A DNA stretch of 64,000 bases from contig NZ_CP062165.1 of NCBI RefSeq assembly GCF_014844075.1, positions 1,178,001 through 1,242,000 on the forward strand. The letters run 5' to 3'. Source of the DNA: Paenibacillus sp. JNUCC-31. Lineage in GTDB: Bacteria; Bacillota; Bacilli; Paenibacillales; Paenibacillaceae. Under the pieces are notes generated by a model. The model worked only from the letters and a program-made list of their open reading frames with translations. It had not been told where the DNA came from and ran no database searches. Within the stretch, counting starts at the first letter, position 1, and each line of letters starts with the position of its first letter. Shown here one piece after another: positions 37,248 to 45,742 of this stretch. The position numbers and the translations under genes were made by a program.

Positions 37248-37564
37248 TTGTTTCCCAACTCCCTCCTGTTGTCAGGCAAGTGAAATAATGCAGGGAAAGC
37301 AGACACTTCCTCACTACATGCATATTCAATACAACTGCTTTGGGACAATGAATTGTGCGGATTTTGGGACGTGGAGAAAATGATATGAAGAGGAACCTCT
37401 TATGCCTTAGATACGTGACATAACCATGGACAATTACTAGCGCAAGGTTCATACTATAGTGTGACCAGTGGTTAAATAAATCGTTCTTCTCTTTCTGAAG
37501 AACAACCGTCCGGCAGCCGTTCTGCTGAGACTGATCTACATACAAGCAGAGGAGTTGTCGACAC
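37248..37564. other. Intergenic region upstream of the M42 peptidase
   Basis: 317 bases without a supported gene. The minus-strand open frame at 37231-37566 has no ribosome binding site and no recognisable content. Direction-specific promoters could lie here, since the region divides the small peptide from the M42 gene, but none is clear. Confidence 0.4.
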
Positions 37565-38638
37565 ATGAATCAAAAAACGATGGAAATGTTTCGCACGTTA
37601 ACGGAATTCCCTTCCGTTTCCGGGTTTGAACGCGAGCTTCGCGGATGGATGAAGGAGCAAATGTCTCCTTATACGGATGAATTTGTCCAAGATCGCTTGG
37701 GCAGCCTTTTTGGAGTACTCCGGGGCGAGAAGTCCGGTCCCAAAGTTATGGTTGCGGGTCACTTCGATGAAGTTGGCTTCATGACTACAGGCATTACGGA
37801 AACAGGCATGATCAGATTCCGTCCACTCGGTGGATGGTGGAGTCAGGCTGTACTGTCCCAGCGTCTTCAGATCATCACTCCGGATCGCCGGATTACAGGG
37901 GTTGTCGGTTCAACACCTACACACTTGCTGGATGATTCCCAACGCAATAAACCGGTTGATCTTAGCCATATGTACTTGGATATTGGTGCGGATAACCGTG
38001 CAGAAGCAGAGTCTTGGGGCATTCACCCCGGTATGCAGATCGTACCGATCTGTGAATTCACACCGATGGCCAATCCGAAGAAAATTATGGCGAAGGCCTG
38101 GGATAACCGTTACGGGGTAGGACTTGCACTTGAGTTAGTTGAAGCACTACACAAGGAAACATTGCCAAATACGCTCTACTGCGGTGCAACGGTCCAAGAG
38201 GAATTGGGACTCCGCGGTGCACGCACTGCTGCCAACCTGATTGAACCAGATATCTTCTTTGCACTGGATTGCAGTGCGGCAAATGATATGACAGGAGATA
38301 AGCAGTCTTTTGGGCATATCGGGCAGGGCGCTTTGCTGCGAATCTTCGACCCGGGCATGTTCACCCACCGCGGCATCGTGGAATATGTTCAAGATACCGC
38401 TTCTTCCAATCAGATCAAAATGCAATATTTCATCTCTCCCGGTGGTACGGATGCCGGAGCGGTTCATATGAGTGGTATTGGTGTACCTTCAACGGTAATT
38501 GGGATCTGTGCCCGTTACATTCATACCTCTTCTTCCATCATTCACACGGATGACTATGATGCAGCCAAAGAGCTGCTCGTGAAACTGGTGAAGGGTCTGG
38601 ATCAGACCACACTAAATACGATTATTGAAAATGCGTAA
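37565..38638 (+). CDS. M42-family glutamyl/deblocking aminopeptidase
   Basis: 357 residues of the M42 family (YsdC/FrvX-like). Metal ligands: VAGHFDEVGFMTTG (H, D), AWDNRYGVGLALELV (D), ATVQEELGLRGARTAA (E, catalytic and ligand), FALDCSAANDM (D) and the late His in RYIHTSSSIIHTDDYD. These enzymes form large tetrahedral assemblies and trim peptides. The ATG at 37565 follows AGAGGAG. It ends with its own terminator. Confidence 0.94.
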   Translation: MNQKTMEMFRTLTEFPSVSGFERELRGWMKEQMSPYTDEFVQDRLGSLFGVLRGEKSGPKVMVAGHFDEVGFMTTGITETGMIRFRPLGGWWSQAVLSQRLQIITPDRRITGVVGSTPTHLLDDSQRNKPVDLSHMYLDIGADNRAEAESWGIHPGMQIVPICEFTPMANPKKIMAKAWDNRYGVGLALELVEALHKETLPNTLYCGATVQEELGLRGARTAANLIEPDIFFALDCSAANDMTGDKQSFGHIGQGALLRIFDPGMFTHRGIVEYVQDTASSNQIKMQYFISPGGTDAGAVHMSGIGVPSTVIGICARYIHTSSSIIHTDDYDAAKELLVKLVKGLDQTTLNTIIENA

Positions 38639-38714
38639 TTGTGGATTCTAGGGTGAAGCTTGAGCTACATGCACTTCATAGCTTAACCTTCATTGAAATG
38701 AATATATGAATTTA

Positions 38715-38750
38715 AGAGATATCCTGATACATCAGGATATCTCTTTTTTG
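38715..38750 (+). terminator. Rho-independent terminator of the M42 gene
   Basis: A 14 bp perfect stem (AGAGATATCCTGAT with its complement) around AC, followed by TTTTTT. Confidence 0.93.
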
Positions 38751-38845
38751 GGTTCAACTAGTTTAATAGCTAGAACATATATAGAAAAGAATCATAAGAT
38801 ATTACTACAAGAGAAGAACTAAAAAAACAAGCGGGGGACCTTTTT

Positions 38846-39163
38846 ATGGCAATGAGAAGGAACGGAAAATCGAATAAAGGTTCCACCAAAACAAATGCTG
38901 CCAACACCCTTCTCAATGGCAACCTTAAAGGAAAGAACCTGGAAATTATCGTCGCAGCCTTGCTGGTGAGCGGGAAATTAAGAGTGGATGCCGTTACGTT
39001 GTTTAGAGAAGCAACATTGGTGGTCGAGTTGACCGGAAAATATAAAACGCTGCAAAATATGACATCAACTAACACGGATAAGCTGGTCGATTTCATGAAC
39101 CAGAATGGAGATATGACTTTGGATGACGTGATGCAAGCTTTCCAGAAAAGAATGAATTCCTAG
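38846..39163 (+). CDS. Hypothetical protein, 105 residues
   Basis: A basic, low-complexity N-terminus (MAMRRNGKSNKGSTKTNAAN) is followed by a compact soluble part with LEIIVAALLVSGKLRVD, LVVELTGKYKTLQNM and a C-terminal helix DDVMQAFQKRM. No family is recognised. GGGGGA lies 9 bases before the ATG. A tiny membrane gene follows 24 bases later, so the two may be one transcript. Possibly a spore-associated protein by the character of the neighbourhood, but nothing proves it. Confidence 0.65.
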   Translation: MAMRRNGKSNKGSTKTNAANTLLNGNLKGKNLEIIVAALLVSGKLRVDAVTLFREATLVVELTGKYKTLQNMTSTNTDKLVDFMNQNGDMTLDDVMQAFQKRMNS

Positions 39164-39187
39164 ATATTATGAAATGAGGTTGGAATG

Positions 39188-39307
39188 ATGTCTGACTTTG
39201 ACGGAACCGGCTTTGCCGAACTGATAATTGTAGTTATCCTTGTAATGTTGTTTGTATTTGGTTCAACAGATATTGAAGGTTTGTCGAGTACACCCACAAA
39301 GAGCTGA
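39188..39307 (+). CDS. 39-residue membrane peptide
   Basis: Starts at ATG 39188 (ATG 39185 equally possible) with GAGGT about 7 bases upstream. The product MSDFDGTGFAELIIVVILVM continues with FVFGSTDI and a short polar tail: one membrane helix flanked by polar ends, YjcZ-like in layout. It ends just ahead of a strong terminator, which supports its being a transcribed gene, together with the 105-residue neighbour. Function unknown. Confidence 0.55.
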   Translation: MSDFDGTGFAELIIVVILVMLFVFGSTDIEGLSSTPTKS

Positions 39308-39360
39308 ACCACATGACCCTCTCCATATTGATTACAGCCATGGATATGAACAAAAGAAAT

Positions 39361-39390
39361 ACCAGTCCTGCAAGAGGACTGGTATTTTTG
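39361..39390. terminator. Bidirectional terminator
   Basis: ACCAGTCCT pairs with AGGACTGGT around GCAAG, with ATTTTTG after it on the plus strand and AAAGAAAT before it. It serves the small peptide and the converging YdjM-like gene. Confidence 0.87.
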
Positions 39391-39395
39391 AGATT

Positions 39396-40103
39396 TCACA
39401 GAAATAAAGGGGAGAATGCAATCCAGGCCAAAATGAGAGCCAGTACAATGCAGACATTTTCCACAACGGTCCCATGTTTGGTTCCTGTACTCATCAGATT
39501 GGCCCGTATACGCCACTTGAGCGGTGGGAAAGGACGAATCCCGCGATTCGTCAATGAATCAGCTAATAAGTGCATGGCGTACGCCGTACCTCCAGCTACC
39601 CAAATCTCTGGTCCCTGCTGATGCGTAGTGCTATAGAGCAATCCAGCCCATACGACGGTTCCATAAAGGGTATGTGTTAAACCTCTGTGGGTTAACGTCG
39701 TGCACAGCATTAACAAACTGCCCGTGATCAGATTCCAGGGTGCGAATGCATGACCATAGATGACGAGTCCCAATCCGATCGCAAACATCAACACTTTGCG
39801 CAGGGAACGGGATGGTAGGAAAGATACCATTGCAATCAGAATGGCGAGCAGCAGATTCCATGGTTTTGCCTGTACATAGAAGTACACAAATACGGCGACT
39901 GGTAGCAGGATTGTCTGTAATAACCGGATGAGGCTGTTCGGCAATGCCTTTGATACCAATAGCGAATTGGGCTCATCAATGTCTGGCAGCAGCGAACCGA
40001 TCAGGGCCACGGTAACCGCTGGTGCAGTAACGGGCATGCCAGCCAATTGCAAAACAGAGAGGGACACTGTGGTCCCGATAATCAGGTGGGATCTTCCCAT
40101 CAT
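39396..40103 (-). CDS. YdjM-family membrane-bound metal-dependent hydrolase (DUF457)
   Basis: 235 residues from the ATG at 40103 with AAAGGAAG upstream; the frame is open to 40184 without a site. Metal-binding motifs MMGRSHLIIGTT, LLPDIDEPNS, LTHRGLTHTLY and MHLLADSLTNRG fit the YdjM/DUF457 family (LexA-regulated in Enterobacteria). Several membrane helices lie between them. Substrate unknown. Stands alone, divergent from nirB. Confidence 0.85.
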   Translation of the reverse strand: MMGRSHLIIGTTVSLSVLQLAGMPVTAPAVTVALIGSLLPDIDEPNSLLVSKALPNSLIRLLQTILLPVAVFVYFYVQAKPWNLLLAILIAMVSFLPSRSLRKVLMFAIGLGLVIYGHAFAPWNLITGSLLMLCTTLTHRGLTHTLYGTVVWAGLLYSTTHQQGPEIWVAGGTAYAMHLLADSLTNRGIRPFPPLKWRIRANLMSTGTKHGTVVENVCIVLALILAWIAFSPLFL

Positions 40104-40270
40104 GGTGCAAAAACTTCCTTTCAAAGAAATAGGGAACATAAACCGCCCACTTCCGATATTACAACGAAAATAAAACAAGAACAATAGTTCGCATTTCTCA
40201 TATATTTAACTTTTAGTCTCTATACCCTTCTGATATGCATTGATATTTATACATACTTAAAAAAAGTTTC

Positions 40271-40286
40271 CGTGACAGGGATCACA
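40271..40286. promoter_or_regulatory. CRP/FNR-type palindrome, distal
   Basis: CGTGA, six bases, TCACA. It differs from the TGTGA-N6-TCACA pattern at one position. Centre about 88 bases before the predicted nirB start site. Confidence 0.65.
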
Positions 40287-40317
40287 CTTTTTAATTTGTG
40301 ATGCCTCTATCCTTATT

Positions 40318-40360
40318 AGTGAAATTAATCACATTTTCTGTCAGCATTAGACGTTATACT
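40318..40360 (+). promoter_or_regulatory. CRP/FNR-type site and -10 element of nirB
   Basis: AGTGA-AATTAA-TCACA at 40318-40333, one mismatch to TGTGA-N6-TCACA. TATACT at 40355-40360 would be the -10 box. The site centre then falls at -41.5 from the predicted start (about 40367), the class II geometry of FNR activation. No good -35 box is visible, as expected of an activator-dependent promoter. Confidence 0.65.
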
Positions 40361-40422
40361 TCAAATATAAACCACTAAAAATGATGGTATTGTAAAGTGT
40401 CCATTCAAGGAGGCATACACAC

Positions 40423-42852
40423 ATGAACGGAAATAAGGAAAAATTAGTCATCATCGGTAACGGTATGGCAGGCATCAGTACAGTTGAACAAATTTTAAAA
40501 TTGAGCTCACGGTTCGACATTACGGTCTTTGGTACTGAACCCTATCCCAATTACAACCGGATTATGCTGTCCTATGTGCTGGAAGGCAGCAAAACAATTG
40601 ATGATATTGTGCTCAATGATCTGCATTGGTATGAGGATTATGGTATTACCCTCCATACAGGTACAACCGTAACACGGATTGATTCCGAGACCCATGAAGT
40701 CGTTACTGCAGAAGGCCAACGCTTCCCTTACGACAAAATCATCATCGCAACCGGCTCCAGTTCCTTCATTCTTCCCGTACCCGGTCATGACAAACAAGGG
40801 GTTGTTGGGTTCAGGGATATAGCCGATTGTAACGTCATGCTGGAAGCTGCGAAACAGTACAAAAAAGCGGCTGTCATTGGGGGCGGGCTTCTAGGCCTGG
40901 AAGCTGCCAAAGGGTTGGTACAGCTAGGGATGGAAGTCACAGTTGTGCATTTGATGCAGGATCTGATGGAACGCCAGCTTGATCCGCAGGCGTCCGCGAT
41001 GTTAAAAGCCGAACTTGAACGTCAGGGCATCCGGTTCAAGATGGGTGCACAAACCGCAGAACTGCTTGGTGGCGAACGGGTAGAAGGTATTCGTTTTGCC
41101 GATGACTCCGTGCTGAACACCGATTTTGTTGTTATGGCCGTAGGCATCAAACCCAACACGGATGTAGCTCGTGAAAGCGGCATGGAAGTTAACCGGGGCA
41201 TTGTGGTGAACGACTATATGCAAACTTCACTGGAGAACGTGTATTCCGTCGGGGAATGTACTGAACATCGCGGTGTATGTTACGGCCTTGTTGCCCCACT
41301 ATTCGAACAAGGCATGATTCTGGCCAAACATATATGCGGCGTGGAGACCGCTCCTTATGAAGGTTCTGTTGTATCCACCAAATTGAAAATTTCGGGCGTG
41401 GACGTCTTTTCGACCGGTGAATTCATCGACAGTCCCGAACATACGGTCATTGCGCATAAGGATGACTGGAAACGCACGTACAAAAAAATTCTTCTTCGGG
41501 ATAATATCTTAGTTGGTGCCGTACTCTTTGGTGACATTACGGATTCTGCAGAATTACAGAAGTTGATCAAACAACAAGCCGAAATGACCGATGAATTGTA
41601 TGCTTCACTGATGGGTACAGGCTGTGGCGGGCACAAAAAGGCTGCCTCCGTGGAAACCATGGCAGAAGACGAAATTGTCTGCGGATGTAACGGAGTAACC
41701 AAAGGAACCATTGTCGATGCCATTACGAATCAAGGATTAACCAGCGTAGACGAAATTAAAGCCTGTACGGGTGCAACCCGCTCCTGCGGCGGCTGTAAAC
41801 CGGTTGTTGAACAAATTTTGCAATATGTGCTTGGAGACAGCTTCACAACAGGTGCCAAACAGGGAATCTGTGGTTGCACCTCCCTCAATCGGGATGAAAT
41901 TGTATCCGAGATTAAACAAAAAGGATTGCAAACGACCAAAGAGGTCATGAATGTGCTGGGATGGAGCCAGCCCGAAGGATGTTCCAAATGCCGCCCGGCC
42001 ATTAACTATTACCTTGGCATGATTGCACCAGATACCCATGTGGATGAAAAGGAGTCCCGTTTTGTCAACGAACGCATGAACGCCAATATTCAAAAAGATG
42101 GCACATATACCGTTGTACCGCGCATGTATGGCGGGGTCACAACACCGGAAGACTTGAAACGCATTGCTGACATTTCGGTCAAATACGATGTAAAAGCCGT
42201 CAAAGTAACAGGAGGTCAGCGTCTGGACCTGATTGGAGTCAAAAAAGAAGATCTGCCCAACGTGTGGGCTGAGCTGGATATGCCTTCAGGCTACGCATAC
42301 GCCAAGTCACTGAGAACGGTCAAAACATGCGTCGGTTCACAATTTTGCCGCTTCGGCACACAGGATTCCATGGCGATGGGCGCTCTGCTCGAGCGCAAGT
42401 TCGAACGTCTGGATCTGCCTGCCAAGTTCAAATATGCCGTGAACGGTTGTCCTCGTAACTGTGCGGAGTCGTGTACGAAAGATATCGGTATCGTAGGTAA
42501 TGACGGCGGCTGGGAAATATTTATTGGCGGTAACGGTGGCATCAAGGCCAGACTCGCTGACTCCCTGTGCAAGGTGAAGACTGATGAAGAATTAGTTGAG
42601 CTTTGCGGAGCAATCATGCAGCATTATCGGGAGACAGCCAATTACCTGGAGCGGACTTCCGAATGGGTGGAACGTCTGGGTCTGGAGCAGATTCGAGCCG
42701 TTGTGGTCGATGATGTGAAAGAGCGCAAGGCACTTATGGGACGAATCGAATTCGCTCTTGAGCAAGTGGAAGACCCTTGGAAAAAAGCACTGCGTAACGA
42801 GGAAGGCCAGAACAAACTATTCCATGGCATAGAAGTGACAGCTCGACCATAG
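40423..42852 (+). CDS. nirB: Assimilatory nitrite reductase (NADH), large subunit
   Basis: 809 residues. Order of domains: FAD/NAD-binding oxidoreductase (VIIGNGMAGISTVEQIL, then GGGLLGLEAAKGL), two BFD-like [2Fe-2S] domains (CGCNGVTKG with CTGATRSCGGC; CGCTSLNRDE with PEGCSKCRP), a nitrite/sulfite reductase ferredoxin-like half and the siroheme/[4Fe-4S] domain (TCVGSQFCRFG and NGCPRNCAESC). It reduces nitrite to ammonium in the cytoplasm with NADH. The ATG at 40423 follows AAGGAGG. It is first of nirB-nirD-nitrite channel, with CRP/FNR-type sites upstream. Confidence 0.97.
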   Translation: MNGNKEKLVIIGNGMAGISTVEQILKLSSRFDITVFGTEPYPNYNRIMLSYVLEGSKTIDDIVLNDLHWYEDYGITLHTGTTVTRIDSETHEVVTAEGQRFPYDKIIIATGSSSFILPVPGHDKQGVVGFRDIADCNVMLEAAKQYKKAAVIGGGLLGLEAAKGLVQLGMEVTVVHLMQDLMERQLDPQASAMLKAELERQGIRFKMGAQTAELLGGERVEGIRFADDSVLNTDFVVMAVGIKPNTDVARESGMEVNRGIVVNDYMQTSLENVYSVGECTEHRGVCYGLVAPLFEQGMILAKHICGVETAPYEGSVVSTKLKISGVDVFSTGEFIDSPEHTVIAHKDDWKRTYKKILLRDNILVGAVLFGDITDSAELQKLIKQQAEMTDELYASLMGTGCGGHKKAASVETMAEDEIVCGCNGVTKGTIVDAITNQGLTSVDEIKACTGATRSCGGCKPVVEQILQYVLGDSFTTGAKQGICGCTSLNRDEIVSEIKQKGLQTTKEVMNVLGWSQPEGCSKCRPAINYYLGMIAPDTHVDEKESRFVNERMNANIQKDGTYTVVPRMYGGVTTPEDLKRIADISVKYDVKAVKVTGGQRLDLIGVKKEDLPNVWAELDMPSGYAYAKSLRTVKTCVGSQFCRFGTQDSMAMGALLERKFERLDLPAKFKYAVNGCPRNCAESCTKDIGIVGNDGGWEIFIGGNGGIKARLADSLCKVKTDEELVELCGAIMQHYRETANYLERTSEWVERLGLEQIRAVVVDDVKERKALMGRIEFALEQVEDPWKKALRNEEGQNKLFHGIEVTARP

Positions 42853-42925
42853 CCCCCTTTCTCGGCCATTATGATTTATCTTAATTGATTCTGTAAGGTA
42901 ATTTGAAAATGAAGGAGTTGTTCAT

Positions 42926-43252
42926 ATGACAACACAGCAATCTGCCATCTACTATCCTGCCGGAGAGATTGAAGAATTCCTGCCTCAGATTGGCAGAGTC
43001 GTTGAGGTCAAAGGCCAATCACTGGCCGTATTTCGGACTTCTGATGGCACCATCTTCGCCGCAGAAAATCGTAGTCCCCATCCCAAAGGTGGACCGCTGG
43101 CAGAAGGGATGGTCTCCGGGTATGATCTGTACGATCCACTGTATGATTGGAAAATCGATCTGAACACAGGTCTTGTGCAGGCCCCCGATCAGGGCCAAGT
43201 GCGGATGTATCCTGTGAAAATCGAGAACGGGCAGGTTTGGATCGCTATATAG
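42926..43252 (+). CDS. nirD: Nitrite reductase (NADH), small subunit
   Basis: 108 residues of the NirD family, a Rieske-like fold. The usual Rieske ligands Cys-His and Cys-His are largely absent (only SPHPKGGPLAEG is left of the first pair), which is normal for NirD proteins without a cluster. It partners NirB. The ATG at 42926 follows AAGGAG; 73 bases after nirB. Confidence 0.93.
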   Translation: MTTQQSAIYYPAGEIEEFLPQIGRVVEVKGQSLAVFRTSDGTIFAAENRSPHPKGGPLAEGMVSGYDLYDPLYDWKIDLNTGLVQAPDQGQVRMYPVKIENGQVWIAI

Positions 43253-43302
43253 CTATATATTTTCACTGTCAACGATAGATGCACCAAATGGAGGAAATCG
43301 TC

Positions 43303-44100
43303 ATGTATACACCCAATGTTGAAGGCATTATTGAAGCTGCAGTAAAAAAACGGGATCAAATGAATGCCAGCCTGCCACGTTACATGGTTGCAGCCTTGAT
43401 GGCTGGTGCTTATGTAGGTCTTGGCATCATTCTGATATTCAGTATCGGTGCCCCGCTGCTTGCTGCTCAGTCACCACTGCAAATGATGCTGATGGGCATG
43501 TCTTTTGGACTCGCCCTCACACTCGTTATCTTTGCCGGATCCGAACTGTTCACAGGTAATAACATGTTTTTCACCATGAGCACGCTGGCAGGCCGGACTA
43601 CCGTTCGGGATACGCTCAAAAACTGGGGACTTGTCTTCCTTGGCAACCTGATCGGTGCTGTTCTGCTCAGTCTGCTCATTGTGGGCAGTGGTCTCTTCAA
43701 GACGGCTACACCGGAACATCTGCTGTTTGTCGTTTCTGCCAAAAAGATGGCCGCTCCCGTTAGCGAATTGTTCTTCCGTGGCATTCTCTGTAACTGGCTA
43801 GTCTGTCTGGCGATCTGGATGGCAGCCCGCTCGAAAGAGGATATTGCCAAACTTGTCCTCATCTGGTGGTGTCTGTACGCTTTTATCGCCAGTGGTTATG
43901 AACATAGTGTCGCCAATATGACCTTGTTATCCTTGTCCTGGCTGCTGCCAAACCACCCGGATACGATTACTCTGGCAGGCTGGATGCATAACATGATTCC
44001 GGTCACGCTCGGTAATATTATCGGAGGAGCTCTATTTGTCGGCATGGCCTATTGGTTTGTTTCGCCTGTGAGAAAAAAGGATAGATCGCCTACGATATAG
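43303..44100 (+). CDS. nirC: Formate/nitrite transporter family protein (NirC-like)
   Basis: 265 residues from the ATG at 43303 with GGAGG upstream (the frame is open to 43279). Six membrane helices, with the FNT signatures GSELFTGNNMFFTM and CNWLVCLAIWMAA (FNT motif 2), and GYEHSVANM at the third. It most likely takes up nitrite for NirBD. A terminator ends the operon. Confidence 0.93.
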   Translation: MYTPNVEGIIEAAVKKRDQMNASLPRYMVAALMAGAYVGLGIILIFSIGAPLLAAQSPLQMMLMGMSFGLALTLVIFAGSELFTGNNMFFTMSTLAGRTTVRDTLKNWGLVFLGNLIGAVLLSLLIVGSGLFKTATPEHLLFVVSAKKMAAPVSELFFRGILCNWLVCLAIWMAARSKEDIAKLVLIWWCLYAFIASGYEHSVANMTLLSLSWLLPNHPDTITLAGWMHNMIPVTLGNIIGGALFVGMAYWFVSPVRKKDRSPTI

Positions 44101-44150
44101 TTCACTTTCGTTAATCGTCTTTTTGCAGGAACTCAGATGTATACCATTTC

Positions 44151-44198
44151 ACCACCATTCTTCCTTCGACTTATCTTCAAAGGGACATGGTGGTTTTT
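44151..44198 (+). terminator. Terminator of the nirBDC operon
   Basis: ACCACCAT pairs with ATGGTGGT around a 28-base loop with an inner weak stem, followed by TTTTTTC. Confidence 0.78.
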
Positions 44199-44301
44199 TC
44201 TATTTAGCCATTTTTACCTTTCATGTATACATCGTTAATCCACGGTTAATATAACTGGAGTATACTCGGTGCATACCCAACTAAAAAGGATGATCGCATA
44301 C

Positions 44302-44931
44302 ATGGGAATTCATACGTACTTCAGGTCTCTAAACGATCTCGAACGCATTATCCGCACGCCTGGCAAATTCAAGTTTGAAGAACACAGTGTATCCGCACAC
44401 TCCTGGAAAGTTGTGCAGTACGCCAAAACGCTCGCCGATATTGAAGAACAACACGGCGTCAGCATCGATTGGAAGAAGTTATACGAAATCACCAGCAGCC
44501 ATGATTATGGCGAAATCTTCATCGGTGATATTAAAACACCGGTCAAGCATTACTCTCTGGAGCTGCGTTCGATGCTGCAACAAGTGGAAGAAGGCATGGT
44601 TGAGCATTTTATTAACGAAAATATTCCTGAAGAATTCCAGCCGATTTTCCGCAGACAGCTGCGTGAAGGCAAAGATAACTCTGTCGAAGGACTTATTCTG
44701 GAAGTGGCCGACAAAATGGATCAGGTGTACGAAGCGTTTGCTGAACTGCAACGTGGCAACACCGAAAAGGAATTTATCGTGATGTACCGATATGCCCTGA
44801 TCAAAATCAAAAATATTGACCTCCACTGTGTACACTATTTTCTCCAGCATATTCTCCCCGACATCATTGAGGAAGGCAACCGTTCCCCATTTGATATCCG
44901 CCAAATCACGGAAGAGGCCTTGTCCCAATAA
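44302..44931 (+). CDS. HD-domain hydrolase, YfbR-like
   Basis: 209 residues from the ATG at 44302; a GTG at 44269 is a weaker alternative. HD ligands are visible at EEHSVSAHSWKVVQ (H), TSSHDYGEIFIGDI (HD) and LEVADKMDQVYEA (late D). YfbR proteins are 5'-deoxynucleotidases; substrate here is inferred by resemblance only. The gene is a single unit between the nir operon and a response regulator on the other strand. Confidence 0.82.
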   Translation: MGIHTYFRSLNDLERIIRTPGKFKFEEHSVSAHSWKVVQYAKTLADIEEQHGVSIDWKKLYEITSSHDYGEIFIGDIKTPVKHYSLELRSMLQQVEEGMVEHFINENIPEEFQPIFRRQLREGKDNSVEGLILEVADKMDQVYEAFAELQRGNTEKEFIVMYRYALIKIKNIDLHCVHYFLQHILPDIIEEGNRSPFDIRQITEEALSQ

Positions 44932-44983
44932 TCAGCTCCAGTCATCGTGGTTCTTCAAGGGCCATGGACAGGGCTTTTTTTCG

Positions 44984-45742
44984 TTATTGTAACTGTTGGC
45001 GATACTCGCTAGGATACAGTCCTGTCTTGTTTTTGAAAATACGGCTGAAATAATGAGAATCACTGTATCCTACCGCTTTACCTACTGTCTTGATATCCAT
45101 ATCTTCAAAGGCCGCGAGCATGCGTTTTGCTTCGTTGATTCGAAGTCCTGTCATATATTTGAGCGGTGTTTCGCCCGTTACTTTTTTGAAGCACTTTCCC
45201 AGGTAATCCACACTGAAATGCATCTGTCCTGCCATATCCTGCAACGTGATTTCGTGCATATAGTTCTGTTTCAGATACCGTTTGACAGCCTCTGCAATAT
45301 CTTCCGGCTTTACCTGTTCGTCCTGCACCGCGCTGACATGGGCCAGCGAGTCTCCTGCGCTGCCGAGTTTTAATTCCATCGCGTCCAGCAGCGTCCGGAG
45401 TTGCTGCTCCGTGAGTGGTTTGAGGAGATAATCCTCCACTTTATAATGGATCGCCTGACGTGCATATTCAAACTCATGGTGGCCGCTCAGGATTACAATC
45501 TTGACATGGGGGTAGGCAAAATACAGATGTTTTGCCAGTTCCAGCCCATTCATAACAGGCATCTGAATATCGGTAACAACCAGGTCAGGCACCATTTGTT
45601 CAATTAGCTGTAATGCTTCCTGTCCGTTCCTCGCTTCACCAATCACCTCGAAACGTGTGCTGAGCTCTCTGAATTTACGCGATACATTGCGGCGAATCAA
45701 TGCCTCGTCCTCGACAATAATAGTTCTATACGTCATCGTCAT
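44984..45742 (-). CDS. Response regulator, REC plus AraC-type DNA-binding domain (YesN type)
   Basis: 252 residues from the ATG at 45742 (an ATG at 45736 is also possible). The receiver has the acidic pair VEDEALIRR and the phosphorylated Asp in DLVVTDIQMPVMNGLEL, with the conserved Lys in LLKPLTE. The C-terminal AraC domain has two helix-turn-helix motifs (ITLQDMAGQMHFSVDYLGKC; KTVGKAVGYSDSHYFSRIFK). AAAGGAG lies 14 bases upstream. It is downstream of and overlaps the kinase gene, and should regulate the divergent ABC importer. Confidence 0.93.
   Translation of the reverse strand: MTMTYRTIIVEDEALIRRNVSRKFRELSTRFEVIGEARNGQEALQLIEQMVPDLVVTDIQMPVMNGLELAKHLYFAYPHVKIVILSGHHEFEYARQAIHYKVEDYLLKPLTEQQLRTLLDAMELKLGSAGDSLAHVSAVQDEQVKPEDIAEAVKRYLKQNYMHEITLQDMAGQMHFSVDYLGKCFKKVTGETPLKYMTGLRINEAKRMLAAFEDMDIKTVGKAVGYSDSHYFSRIFKNKTGLYPSEYRQQLQ

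Noticed and set aside
37231..37566. 111-codon minus-strand frame ahead of the M42 gene
   Set aside because: No ribosome binding site, overlaps the small peptide gene in another frame and has Cys/His-rich nonsense composition.
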